NCBI RefSeq assembly: GCF_003151075.1
Contig: NZ_CP029482.1
Location: 62,001 to 126,000 of the forward strand
Length of the DNA: 64,000 nt
DNA from: Pseudomonas sp. 31-12
Lineage (GTDB): Bacteria > Pseudomonadota > Gammaproteobacteria > Pseudomonadales > Pseudomonadaceae
Reading direction: 5' to 3'
The notes under the pieces were generated by a model. It was not told the origin of the DNA. It saw nothing but the letters and a program-made list of their open reading frames with translations, and did not search any database. Positions 1 through 8,688 of the stretch are shown here, piece by piece. Position numbers and translations under genes: made by a program. The stretch's first letter is position 1. Every line of letters begins with the position of its first letter.

Positions 1-1791
1 ATGGACGGCTTGTTCCTGACCACGGATGCGCGTGCGCAGGTCGGTGGCGAAACTCGCGACCTTGGCATTGTGCTCACGGGCCAGTTGCGCCAATGGCACG
101 CCGGTCCAGGCGCTGATCACTTCGGCCACCAGACGCGGGCACACTTCGAAGCTCACCAGGCGTTCTTTGACCTGAAGTTCGGTCAGCGCCTTGTGAGTTT
201 CGTTGAGTGCGGCTTCCAGGGTTTCGACGCTGTGCGCTTCGTCTATGGGCAGCGTTTCGATCACGGTGCCTTCGGCGTCTTCTTCCACGGTGACGATTGG
301 CTCGACGGCAGCGGCTTCGCGCGCCTTGGCCAGTTGCTGACGCAGATCCAGCAAGCGTTCGGCCAGTTCTTTCTGTTCGGTCCACAGGGTTTCCAGCGCG
401 ACCATTTCCTCTTCGGCAGCGGCCAGGCGATCTTCCAACGCGTCCAGCGCTTCGTGATCGATCAGCAAACCGGCCTCGGCATCCCGGCGCAGGGCCTGAC
501 GCTGACGGCCACCTTCAGCCAGTTCGCCACGCAGGCGCTCAAGGCTTTCCGGGGCGGCGGCGAGGCTGATGCGAACGCGAGCGCACGCGGTGTCGAGCAC
601 GTCGACGGCTTTGTCCGGCAGCTGACGGCCCGCGAGGTAGCGAGCGGACAACTCGGCCGCCGCAACCACCGCGTCATCGCGCAGGTAGATGCCGTGGCTC
701 TTCTCGTAGACCTGAGCCAGGCCACGGAGGATGGTCACCGCTTCGCTGACGGTCGGTTCGTGCAGTTGCACCGGCTGGAAACGACGGGCCAGGGCCGGGT
801 CTTTTTCGAAGTATTTTTTGTACTCCGCCCACGTGGTGGCGGCGATGGTGCGCAATTCACCTCGAGCCAGGGCTGGCTTGAGCAGGTTGGCCGCATCGGA
901 ACCGCCGGCATTGCCGCCCGCGCCGATCAGCGTGTGGGCTTCGTCGATGAACAGAATGATCGGTTTCGGCGAGGCTTTGACTTCGTCGATCACGCCTTTG
1001 AGGCGACGTTCGAATTCACCTTTGACGCTGGCGCCGGCTTGCAGCAAGCCCATGTCCAGCGACAGCAGCTCCACGCCTTTGAGCACTTGCGGCACTTCAC
1101 CGGCGGCGATGCGCGAGGCCAGGCCTTCGACGATCGCAGTCTTACCGACGCCGGCTTCACCGACCACGATCGGGTTGTTCTTGCGGCGACGGGCGAGGAT
1201 GTCGACCATCTGGCGGATCGCGCCATCGCGGCACAGCACCGGGTCGAGTTTGCCGTCGCGGGCTTGTTGAGTGAGGTTATGCGTGAAGCGCTCCAGCAGC
1301 GATTCACCCGGTACAGCCGGTTTGCCGGTAGCCGGTTGCTCTTTCTGCGACAGGGCGAATTCTTTCAAGCGTTCGATGTTCAGCTTGGCCAGCAACGACT
1401 GGTAGCGGCTGCCGGCGTAGCGCATCGGGTTGCGCAGCAGCGCGAGGATCAACGCGGCTTGCTCGACCTGGCTCTGGCCCAGTTCAAGGTTGGCCACCAG
1501 CAACGCGTCTTGCAGCCACTGCACCAGTTCCGGGGCGAACACCGGGTTGCGCGAGGCGCTGTGCTCGACCCGCGATTGCAACGCGGCGCTCAGTTCGCCG
1601 GCATCCACTTCGGCGTCTTGCAGCGCGCGTGCGAGCAAGCCTTGAGGGCGCTCCAGCAGGCCGAGCAGCAAGTCTTCGACGAGGATTTTGCTGCCGCCAC
1701 GGGCGACGCAACGCTCGGCAGAACTTTCCAGATCACGACGGGTTTCGGCGTCCAGCGCCTGGATAAGTTGTTGCAGGTCTACGTTGATCAT
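1..1791 (-). CDS. tssH: T6SS ATPase ClpV/TssH, C-terminus cut by window edge
   Basis: AAA+ disaggregase that recycles contracted TssB-TssC sheath of the type VI secretion system in the cytoplasm. The first 597 codons are visible and run in frame off the left end; family members are usually about 850-900 residues. Residues 1-150 are the Clp N-domain that binds sheath. The first nucleotide-binding domain has Walker A GEAGVGKT at 211-218, followed by the Walker B region IILFIDEAH. A coiled-coil M-domain follows (around 390-480), and the visible part ends at the start of the second ATPase domain. The ATG at 1791 lies 13 bases after the tssG stop, so it is the next gene of the same operon. The large opposite-strand reading frame over this stretch is a shadow. 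Confidence 0.96.
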   Translation of the reverse strand, partial: MINVDLQQLIQALDAETRRDLESSAERCVARGGSKILVEDLLLGLLERPQGLLARALQDAEVDAGELSAALQSRVEHSASRNPVFAPELVQWLQDALLVANLELGQSQVEQAALILALLRNPMRYAGSRYQSLLAKLNIERLKEFALSQKEQPATGKPAVPGESLLERFTHNLTQQARDGKLDPVLCRDGAIRQMVDILARRRKNNPIVVGEAGVGKTAIVEGLASRIAAGEVPQVLKGVELLSLDMGLLQAGASVKGEFERRLKGVIDEVKASPKPIILFIDEAHTLIGAGGNAGGSDAANLLKPALARGELRTIAATTWAEYKKYFEKDPALARRFQPVQLHEPTVSEAVTILRGLAQVYEKSHGIYLRDDAVVAAAELSARYLAGRQLPDKAVDVLDTACARVRISLAAAPESLERLRGELAEGGRQRQALRRDAEAGLLIDHEALDALEDRLAAAEEEMVALETLWTEQKELAERLLDLRQQLAKAREAAAVEPIVTVEEDAEGTVIETLPIDEAHSVETLEAALNETHKALTELQVKERLVSFEVCPRLVAEVISAWTGVPLAQLAREHNAKVASFATDLRTRIRGQEQAVH

Positions 1792-1804
1792 TGGTCATCT
1801 GTCC

Positions 1805-2812
1805 TTAATGAATTTTGCTGCCCAGGGTCACCACGCCGTCCGCTTTTTCGCGGCCCAGCCAACTGGTCCATCCCAGGCGACAGGCGTTTTGCTCACCGAT
1901 GCGCAGTTCGCGGATTTCTTCCTGGCGCAACACCAGGCGAATGTCGTAATCGAGCGGGTCACGCAGGGTGAACCGCACCAGCGCGCACAGCGGCTGATAG
2001 CCGAAACCGATCGGCAGGAATTCGTGGAAGCGTTGCCAGTCGAGCTCGCGGATGTGGATGCGGAATTTGCCGCTGCGGTCGCGCACGTGTTCGCCCAGCA
2101 CCAGGTCTTCGCCGAGCAGGCTGTTGGCGCGGCCCAAACGATTGCGTTGTTCGTCGATAATTTCCACGCGGCGCTCGATGCACTGCTCGATGGTTAGTTC
2201 GGCGTGCTTGAAGTAGTAACGCAACACCGCTTCGATCAGCGCCGCCGAGTGCGCCCGCAAGCTGAGCAAACCGAGGTACGGCAGCAAGCGCTTCCAGTTC
2301 AGTTCCTGGGCCTTGCGGATCTCTTCGCCGCCCAGGCCGATCAAGGCAAACAGCTGCGCCGAGAACGGGTCGAGGGCGCCGCTCTCGAAACTGGCGCGGT
2401 AGCGGTACTTGCGCCAGATCGGCAACATCAACCGTTGCAGGCGATGGTGGAACAGGTCGAGGAAGTTGCGGGTCGGGTTGCCGTCTTCGCTGTCGCCCAG
2501 GGCTTGTTCACCGTAGAACGCCGGCAGCGGCGAACCGGAACCGACCAGGCCGATCAGGTTGAAACGCAGGCGCGCGCGCATCTGCCCGTGCTCGTGGAAA
2601 AACTCCACGCGATCGACGTCACTGCCCGGGAAACCCAGGCTCGGGTTGGCCTGGAATTCGAGCTGGTCGTACAGATCGTCCTGGCTCAGGTGCGGGTGGG
2701 CCTCGCGCAGCCGGTCAACCACCAGCAGCACGGCCTGAAACAGCGAGTACTCGCGTATTCCTCGGGTCAGTCCGCTTAAAGAAGCGGCTGAAGGCCCATA
2801 CGTGGTGTCCAT
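1805..2812 (-). CDS. tssG: T6SS baseplate subunit TssG
   Basis: 335-residue baseplate wedge protein (VasB/ImpH family) that joins TssF, TssE and TssK under the sheath. It has the usual length and begins with the typical N-terminal helix region (residues 15-45, containing REYSLFQAVLLV) followed by LGFPGSDV. The ATG at 2812 overlaps the end of tssF by 37 bases, an overlap common for tssFG and suggesting translational coupling. It is followed after 13 bases by clpV. No frameshift or missing region seen. Confidence 0.95.
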   Translation of the reverse strand: MDTTYGPSAASLSGLTRGIREYSLFQAVLLVVDRLREAHPHLSQDDLYDQLEFQANPSLGFPGSDVDRVEFFHEHGQMRARLRFNLIGLVGSGSPLPAFYGEQALGDSEDGNPTRNFLDLFHHRLQRLMLPIWRKYRYRASFESGALDPFSAQLFALIGLGGEEIRKAQELNWKRLLPYLGLLSLRAHSAALIEAVLRYYFKHAELTIEQCIERRVEIIDEQRNRLGRANSLLGEDLVLGEHVRDRSGKFRIHIRELDWQRFHEFLPIGFGYQPLCALVRFTLRDPLDYDIRLVLRQEEIRELRIGEQNACRLGWTSWLGREKADGVVTLGSKIH

Positions 2813-4563
2813 TGGTACACCTCTCCCTGTGTGCTTTTTACCCGCAGCTCGTGGTACGAATTGAGACTGGCGTAAAGCGCGAAAAACTCGTTAAGAACCG
2901 AGGCGAAAACGAACAGGTCGCCCTCGCCGATATACCCTTCCGGGTCGATGGTCAGCTCGGTGCGCAACCCGCGAACCGGCAACCCTCGGTGCAACCGGTC
3001 GACGTGTTGGTGTTTGATCGACTTGAGCCCGCCCAGCAGGCGTTTGCTGACTTTCTCAGCGTGTTGGTCGTAGTAGCGCGGCAGGTCGTAGGTTTCCAGA
3101 ATCACCTTCAACGCATTGACGTCGGCCAGTGACAGGTAGTTGAGCGACATGTTGCTGATCAGCTTCCAGAGGAAGTCACGATTCAGCGGCGGCGCATAAC
3201 TGGGCGTGGCCGGGGTGATGTTGCGGAAACTCAGGAACTCCGGCGTGTCTTCGCAGGCCTGGCTGATGTCGCCGAGCTTGAGCTTGCGCGGCAGGTTCTG
3301 GTTGGTGCACATCAGCTCGATCGACAGGGTTTCGTGGGCTTCGGTGTGGCGGATGCCGAAGCTCAAATAAGTGTCGAGGCCGTCGTGCAACAGCGACGAA
3401 CGCTGGCGGATGCTGTAATGCGGACGGCTGTTGGGCACGTCGAAACTCGGGTCGTGCTCGAACGATTCGAACGGCACGTATTCCTGATACCCGAGGCCAC
3501 CGGGCTTCCATCCCGTGACCGTTTCCACCGAGAACACGCCGCAGTTCTGCAGGTCGAATTCGGCGGGCAACAGCATGTATTCGTCTTGCTTGCCGTCGAG
3601 GCGGATCGGCAGCGCGTCGTGCTTGAACAGGTTGACGATCGGCGTGCAGTAGAGCTTCACGTTGTCCAGCGTCGGGCGCATGCGCATGATGCCGCTCTTG
3701 CGAATGTCGAAGCGCAACTCGAGGCCGCGCATTTGCTTCAACGTGTCTTCCGGCAATGCCTTGAGCATGTCCAGACCGTTGACGTCGACGAACAGGAACT
3801 TGTCCTGGAAAGCGAAGTATTCCTGCAAGTAGCGATAGCCACGGAAGGTATTCAGCGGATACGGGATCAACGCTTCTTCTTCGGCGAAACCCACCGGCTG
3901 CACGCGGTCGCCGGGCATCTTGAACGCCATCGGCATGCCGTTGACGCCGTTGATGGGCTTGCCGGCGCCGTCCAGCGGGATCAGCTCGATGCCTTCCAGA
4001 TTGCGCAGCAGGCTGAGGTAGAGCATCTGGCTGATGTAACGCTCGCCGGCGAAGTGCAGGCGCAGGCGGCTCAGCTCCAATTCACCGAGATGACCGTCAG
4101 CGCTCATCTCCAGACGCAGGCTCAACAGCGAGCCGTCGCCCTTCACCGAGTAATTCAGCGCAGCCAGATCCAGCGGCAAGACTTCGGTCGGGTAGCACGT
4201 GCGGAAACGGCAACGCACGTCGTCGATTGGCACACTCTCGACTGGCGTGTCGCGCTCGACCATCAACGCAGGACCCGAACGCTTCAACGGATCGAACTGC
4301 AAAATGCTGAACGCCGGCAACGGCCGCATGTAGTTGGGCCACAGCAGGTGCATCAGGGAATGGCTGAGTTCTGGCAGTTCGTCATCGAGCTTCTGGCGCA
4401 GGCGCCCGGTCAGGAACGCGAAGCCCTCAAGCAACCGCTCCACGTCCGGATCTCGCCCGGCCTGGCCAAGGAAAGGCGCCAATGCCGGGCTACGCTCGGC
4501 GAATCGACGACCTAACTGGCGAAGTGCGGTGAGTTCGCTTTGGTAGTAGTGGTTAAAGGACAC
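2776..4563 (-). CDS. tssF: T6SS baseplate subunit TssF
   Basis: 595-residue baseplate wedge protein (VasA/ImpG family). The N-terminus contains YYQSELTALRQLGRRFAE, a recognisable TssF opening, followed by the conserved DPDVERLLEGFAFLTGRL segment at about 37-54. The start is GTG at 4563, preceded by a GGAAGG Shine-Dalgarno about six bases upstream. It is the first structural gene after the inserted effector block, 24 bases downstream of the last small membrane-protein gene, so expression of the baseplate appears to depend on transcription through the inserted block. Confidence 0.95.
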   Translation of the reverse strand: MSFNHYYQSELTALRQLGRRFAERSPALAPFLGQAGRDPDVERLLEGFAFLTGRLRQKLDDELPELSHSLMHLLWPNYMRPLPAFSILQFDPLKRSGPALMVERDTPVESVPIDDVRCRFRTCYPTEVLPLDLAALNYSVKGDGSLLSLRLEMSADGHLGELELSRLRLHFAGERYISQMLYLSLLRNLEGIELIPLDGAGKPINGVNGMPMAFKMPGDRVQPVGFAEEEALIPYPLNTFRGYRYLQEYFAFQDKFLFVDVNGLDMLKALPEDTLKQMRGLELRFDIRKSGIMRMRPTLDNVKLYCTPIVNLFKHDALPIRLDGKQDEYMLLPAEFDLQNCGVFSVETVTGWKPGGLGYQEYVPFESFEHDPSFDVPNSRPHYSIRQRSSLLHDGLDTYLSFGIRHTEAHETLSIELMCTNQNLPRKLKLGDISQACEDTPEFLSFRNITPATPSYAPPLNRDFLWKLISNMSLNYLSLADVNALKVILETYDLPRYYDQHAEKVSKRLLGGLKSIKHQHVDRLHRGLPVRGLRTELTIDPEGYIGEGDLFVFASVLNEFFALYASLNSYHELRVKSTQGEVYQWTPRMGLQPLL

Positions 4564-4587
4564 GGGGTACCTTCCTGGTGGTGGATC

Positions 4588-5055
4588 TCATGAAAAAACT
4601 GTCCTGTAGAGCGCAACCGTCAGACCGGCAACTACGTAGCCGGCGATGAGCAGGTACGGTAAAAAAGCCAGCCAGCCCAACATCATCGGAAACCCGGAAA
4701 AACTCCCCAAAAACACATGGGCCAATCCAAAAATTAACCAAGGGACGGCGTAAAAAGGGATGAACGTCAGCGGTGCGCGCCACACACTTTTCAAAATTTG
4801 CTGTTCGGTTTTTCCGTTCATTACTCGCGTTGCCCACAGAGCAAAGGCGATGTAGGCCGGGATTCCGAATGAGAGAACGTAGATCAACAGCATTTGTTGC
4901 CGGTCCAGAACCGCCGCGTATTCGTTGCCCTGCTCAACCAGTGTCAAAGTCAACATCACCAAGAGCGGAGACCAGAGTGCTGCCCTGAAAAAATTTTGAT
5001 GAGGGCAGCCTTCACTTTTCCGAATGCCCTGCGCCGAATCGTTAGTAAATTTCAC
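4588..5055 (-). CDS. Four-helix membrane protein, candidate T6SS immunity protein
   Basis: Not recognised as a named family. About 155 residues from a GTG at 5055, with roughly four hydrophobic segments and charged loops between them, so it is probably an inner-membrane protein. The frame stays open upstream to an ATG at 5127, which would add a lipoprotein-like signal ending in ITGC but would overlap the previous gene by 86 bases. I prefer the GTG start because it gives only a 14-base overlap and a short polar N-tail, though neither start has a strong ribosome site. It lies directly downstream of the lipase-like gene in the T6SS operon, and by analogy with other effector pairs it may protect against the effector. 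AT-rich compared with tssE and tssF. Confidence 0.65.
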   Translation of the reverse strand: MKFTNDSAQGIRKSEGCPHQNFFRAALWSPLLVMLTLTLVEQGNEYAAVLDRQQMLLIYVLSFGIPAYIAFALWATRVMNGKTEQQILKSVWRAPLTFIPFYAVPWLIFGLAHVFLGSFSGFPMMLGWLAFLPYLLIAGYVVAGLTVALYRTVFS

Positions 5056-5335
5056 TGAACACCCAGTGATTAAAACTGTAAAGAGCAACAACACCCACAA
5101 CAGTGGACGCCAATAACAAAAACCCATCGCGAGAGTTTTTATATTTAAAAAATCTTGTTAACGCTTTTACAAAATAATAAAAAGAGAGCGCCATCATCGG
5201 AATATAAAGAGCCATACAAAAAACAAACAAGCTCCCATAAACATCAAATCCGTCTATTGACCATTGGGTTTTCGGGTCAGTGCACGACATCAGCAGCAAT
5301 ACCGCAGCCACAAAAAAATAAAAATAACGAAGCAT
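5042..5335 (-). CDS. Small membrane protein, candidate T6SS immunity protein
   Basis: 97 residues. The ATG at 5335 follows the TAG of the lipase-like gene with no gap, and AAGGGG inside the end of that gene serves as ribosome site, so translation is probably coupled. The N-terminus is a hydrophobic leader ending in LLMSC, a weak lipobox, followed by two further hydrophobic stretches at about 34-58 and 71-90. It may be a lipoprotein or a plain membrane protein. I do not recognise the family. Position immediately after the effector candidate is the classical place for an immunity gene. Codon use is AT-richer than the surrounding tss genes. Confidence 0.65.
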   Translation of the reverse strand: MLRYFYFFVAAVLLLMSCTDPKTQWSIDGFDVYGSLFVFCMALYIPMMALSFYYFVKALTRFFKYKNSRDGFLLLASTVVGVVALYSFNHWVFSEIY

Positions 5336-6241
5336 CTAGCGCAGCCCCTTTGAATAGAGAAGCTTGGCGAGCTCTCGACGCCTTGCTTTTCCTTCTGCAC
5401 TGTCGCCGGAATAGTAAAAGTGCCCTTCCGCCGTTGGCATCTGCCTACCAAGTTCAAGAGCCGAGTCGACAAGTTCCTTATCAGTCATGCCCGCATAGAT
5501 AGGGTCGCCCTTATCCTTCAAGTCGATAATTATTGCGCTACCGATGTTTGGATGATTACTAACAGCTTCTTTCAAACTTTTATTGATCGGAGCACCAATG
5601 AGGACAAGGTGGTCTATTTTGGTGCCCGAACGAGCATAGTGCATAGCAGTACGGGCCGCGACTACGCTGCCCCAAGAGTAACCCACTATATTGAATTGCC
5701 CGATCTTTGGAATTGGCTTGGTGATTTCCAATGCGCTCAACGGAAACTCCGTTGTTTTGATTTTTGAAATATCCCGCCCTATCTTGATCGCCAACATATC
5801 GCTTGTCGGGGTACATTCCACTACGCTATTGCTTTTGATAGTAATCAAACCATAGATATACTTTTTCTCTATGTATTCGCCGCCATATTTGCACTTCTGA
5901 ATTTCGCCATACTCAAATACGACTGGATCACTTTCGTCTTGGTTGTAGAGCACCACAGACGCAGCATCACTAAGCATGTCGACCAGATCGGGCACATGCT
6001 TATCCCATCCAGTTATTAGAGATGAGTAGTTCCCATAAACGGCATTTAAAATTCCAGCCTCTTTGAACGCAGCCACCATATCTGCGTTATAAGCACCAAT
6101 CATCCCGGCGCCGCCCAAAAATACTGTCAGCCCTTGTTCAACAACAATCGGTTTAGGCGTCAGATCCTTAGTCGGTGTACTTTGCATCGCAGCGACTTTT
6201 GTAAAAGCACCACTTGAAGTATTGATGACATCGGCGCCCAT
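5336..6241 (-). CDS. Alpha/beta-hydrolase, candidate T6SS lipase effector
   Basis: 301 residues with a GxSxG nucleophile elbow, GYSWG, at 187-191 (Ser189). Asp240, Asp243 or Asp246 and His274 are placed where the other triad members would be, and a Gly-rich oxyanion-type loop FLGGAGM lies at 41-47. There is no Sec signal peptide, as expected of a cargo delivered by T6SS. It starts three bases after the PAAR gene stop, with a good AGGAGAT ribosome site, and is followed immediately by two membrane-protein genes. This PAAR-lipase-membrane protein order is that of Tle-type phospholipase effectors, but the protein is shorter than the Tle classes I know and I cannot assign it to one. Substrate (lipid acyl chain or other ester) is inference. 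Confidence 0.75.
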   Translation of the reverse strand: MGADVINTSSGAFTKVAAMQSTPTKDLTPKPIVVEQGLTVFLGGAGMIGAYNADMVAAFKEAGILNAVYGNYSSLITGWDKHVPDLVDMLSDAASVVLYNQDESDPVVFEYGEIQKCKYGGEYIEKKYIYGLITIKSNSVVECTPTSDMLAIKIGRDISKIKTTEFPLSALEITKPIPKIGQFNIVGYSWGSVVAARTAMHYARSGTKIDHLVLIGAPINKSLKEAVSNHPNIGSAIIIDLKDKGDPIYAGMTDKELVDSALELGRQMPTAEGHFYYSGDSAEGKARRRELAKLLYSKGLR

Positions 6242-6244
6242 CTA

Positions 6245-6751
6245 TCAATCTCCTTTTGCAACATAGATTTCAACTTGCTCTGCACTTTCGTGACGAGCTA
6301 GTCGGTGAGTGAAACCTTTTTCATTAGTAACACCCTCTTCCTGCGTACCGTCTTGGCGAACGAGCAGATATCTACGATTGGCAATGGGCATACCAGCTTC
6401 ATCTGTCAAAGCAAACTGCTCATCAAATCCAGGAAAAATCAAAGGCAACGGCGCCACAAACGGCACCGGCGAATGCGAATTCCCGATAATCACCGTCCCG
6501 GAACCCGCCGTAACCTTGTTGCCATGAGTGCCAACAGAACCCACGGTGGCCGCCGGTTTCCCATTAATCAAAACCGTCGTCGCAAGATCGCCAACCATCG
6601 CACCACCACACGCCGAGGCATCGCCTTGGCGGGCGGCCGCGAGGCCGTCGAAGAAGACGTCGCCGGAACCGGCGGCGATCGGGTTGGTGCCGTGGCCGGG
6701 GAGCGGGCAAGCGGTGGGGTCGGATACGCGTGCTGCTGGTTTGCCGGACAT
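6245..6751 (-). CDS. PAAR-domain T6SS spike-tip protein with C-terminal extension
   Basis: 168 residues. Residues 1-100 are a PAAR domain with Pro-Ala-Ala-Arg near the start (KPAARVSDPT), HGTNPIAAGS and repeated Gly turns, forming the sharp tip that sits on VgrG. Residues 105-168 form a beta-rich extension (FALTDEAGMPIANRRYLLV and onward) resembling the small adaptor-like domains that help bind cargo. The start chosen is the ATG at 6751 with AAGGAG upstream; the open frame continues upstream but without the PAAR start. The lipase-like gene follows three bases after the stop, so the extension is a natural docking point for that effector. No vgrG or hcp is present in the window. Confidence 0.92.
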   Translation of the reverse strand: MSGKPAARVSDPTACPLPGHGTNPIAAGSGDVFFDGLAAARQGDASACGGAMVGDLATTVLINGKPAATVGSVGTHGNKVTAGSGTVIIGNSHSPVPFVAPLPLIFPGFDEQFALTDEAGMPIANRRYLLVRQDGTQEEGVTNEKGFTHRLARHESAEQVEIYVAKGD

Positions 6752-6761
6752 ACGAATCTCC

Positions 6762-7169
6762 TTAGTTGACCTTGACTTGACCGCTGCCATCCAGGCGCGC
6801 GGCGAAACTGACCTGGCGCTTGAAACCATCAACTTCCAGCAAGCCTTCGATGCTGAAGGACAGGCGAAGCTGATCGTGATCACGCGGCAGGGAGATGACA
6901 CGCACATTGCTCAGGCGTGGCTCGTAGGCTTCGATGAAATTTTCGATGGCCAGACGGGCCTGACTCAGGGAGTCGTGCAGGCTCAGACGCATGTCATTGA
7001 GATCGGGTAGCCCGTAATCGGACAGCGTTTGCACGCTGCCCGCACGGGTGCTGAGCATCTTGGCCAGATGGGCAGCCACGGACGCCATGGCGGAGACCTC
7101 GCGGCTCCAGCCGACGCGTTTGTCCGCGTCGCCACCCAGACGTTCGAAAAGGCTGCCGTATCCAGTCAT
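6762..7169 (-). CDS. tssE: T6SS baseplate subunit TssE
   Basis: 135-residue member of the gp25/lysozyme-like family that links the baseplate to the first sheath ring. The signature DYGLPDLND is at about 51-59, and the C-terminal beta region is of normal length. The ATG at 7169 has AGAGGAG eight bases upstream. It is 14 bases downstream of tssC and 10 bases upstream of the PAAR gene, so the PAAR cassette is inserted between tssE and tssF, which are neighbours in many clusters. Confidence 0.94.
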   Translation of the reverse strand: MTGYGSLFERLGGDADKRVGWSREVSAMASVAAHLAKMLSTRAGSVQTLSDYGLPDLNDMRLSLHDSLSQARLAIENFIEAYEPRLSNVRVISLPRDHDQLRLSFSIEGLLEVDGFKRQVSFAARLDGSGQVKVN

Positions 7170-7183
7170 GACTCAGGCTCCTC

Positions 7184-8659
7184 TTACTCTTTGTCCAGCT
7201 TGCCAACCAGCGACAGGGTGAAATCGGCCCCCATGTACTTGAAGTGCGGACGCACGTTCAGGCTGACGCGGTACCAGCCAGGCTCGCCTTCAACATCGCT
7301 GACGATGATCTGGGCAGCGCGCAGTGGACGACGACCACGCACTTCGGCGCTTGGGTTTTCCTGGTCGGCCACGTACTGGCGGATCCACTTATTGAGTTCC
7401 AGCTCGAGGTCGGTGCGTTCTTTCCACGAACCGAGTTGCTCGCGCTGCAGCACTTTCAAGTAGTGAGCCAGACGGTTAACGATCATCATGTACGGCAGTT
7501 GGGTGCCGAGCTTGTAGTTCAGCTCTGCCGCCTTGCCTTCTGCGCTGATGCCGAAGAACTTCGGCTTCTGCACCGAGCTCGCGGAGAAGAACGCCGCGTT
7601 GTCGGAGCCTTTGCGCATGGTCAGGGAGATGAAGCCTTCCTCGGCCAGTTCGTATTCACGACGGTCGCTAACCAGAACTTCCGTAGGAATCTTGGTTTCG
7701 ATTTCGCCCATGCTTTCGAAGTGGTGCAACGGCAGGTCTTCAACTGCGCCACCGCTCTGCGGGCCGATGATGTTCGGGCACCAGCGGAATTTGGCGAAGC
7801 TGTCGGTCAGCTTGGTGCCGAACGCGTAGGCAGTGTTGCCCCACAGGTAGTGCTCGTGGCTGTTGGCGACGGTTTCTTTGTACACGAACGATTTGACCGG
7901 GTTTTCTTCCGGGTCGTACGGGTTACGCAGCAGGAAACGCGGCACGGTCAGGCCAACGTAACGGGAGTCTTCCGACTGGCGGAAGCTCTGCCATTTGGCG
8001 AATTGCGGGCCTTCGAAGTGATCTTTCAGATCCTTCAGGTCCGGCAGGCCGGTGAAGCTTTCCAGGCCGAAGAATTTCGGGCCGGCGGCAGCAATGAACG
8101 GTGCGTGCGACATGCAGGCAACGCTGGACACGTACTGCATCAGTTTCACGTCCGGCGAGCTTGGGGACATGAAGTAGTTGGCGATGATCGCGCCCACAGG
8201 CTGACCACCGAACTGACCGTATTCAGCGGTGTAGATGTGCTTGTACAGACCCGATTGCATCACTTCCGGCGAATCGTCGAAATCGTCCAGCAGGTCTTCT
8301 TTGGAGACGTTGAGGATTTCAATCTTGATGTTTTCGCGGAAGTTGGTGCGGTCGACCAGCAACTGCAGGCCACGCCACGACGATTCCAGGGACTGGAAGT
8401 CAGGGTGGTGCAGGATTTCGTCCATCTGGCGGCTGAGCTTGGCATCGATCTCGGCGATCATGCGGTCAACCATGGCTTTCTTGACCGGCTCACCGTTGTT
8501 CTGCGGCTTGAGCAGCTCTTCGATGAAGGCCGACACACCGCGCTTGGCGATGTCGTAGGCTTCGTCGTCCGGCGTCAGGCGGGTTTCGGCGATGATGCTG
8601 TCGAGAATGCTGTATTCGCCGTTCTCTTTGCTCTTTTGCTGTGCTGCGCTAGTGCTCAT
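7184..8659 (-). CDS. tssC: T6SS contractile sheath large subunit TssC
   Basis: 491 residues, normal length for TssC (VipB). With TssB it forms the helical contractile sheath. Recognisable parts are the N-terminal region with SWRGLQLLVDRT, the central EYGQFGGQPVGAIIANY stretch, and the C-terminal YRVSLNVRPHFKYMGADF. The ATG at 8659 has AAGGAAG upstream. It is separated from tssB by 29 bases and lies in the same operon. Confidence 0.97.
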   Translation of the reverse strand: MSTSAAQQKSKENGEYSILDSIIAETRLTPDDEAYDIAKRGVSAFIEELLKPQNNGEPVKKAMVDRMIAEIDAKLSRQMDEILHHPDFQSLESSWRGLQLLVDRTNFRENIKIEILNVSKEDLLDDFDDSPEVMQSGLYKHIYTAEYGQFGGQPVGAIIANYFMSPSSPDVKLMQYVSSVACMSHAPFIAAAGPKFFGLESFTGLPDLKDLKDHFEGPQFAKWQSFRQSEDSRYVGLTVPRFLLRNPYDPEENPVKSFVYKETVANSHEHYLWGNTAYAFGTKLTDSFAKFRWCPNIIGPQSGGAVEDLPLHHFESMGEIETKIPTEVLVSDRREYELAEEGFISLTMRKGSDNAAFFSASSVQKPKFFGISAEGKAAELNYKLGTQLPYMMIVNRLAHYLKVLQREQLGSWKERTDLELELNKWIRQYVADQENPSAEVRGRRPLRAAQIIVSDVEGEPGWYRVSLNVRPHFKYMGADFTLSLVGKLDKE

Positions 8660-8688
8660 GGTGTTGGCTTCCTTAGGCTGATGGAGAC

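Noticed and set aside
1..1971. 656-codon open frame on the plus strand
   Set aside because: It is the complement of clpV, whose translation shows Walker A and the M-domain; the plus-strand product has no recognisable motif.
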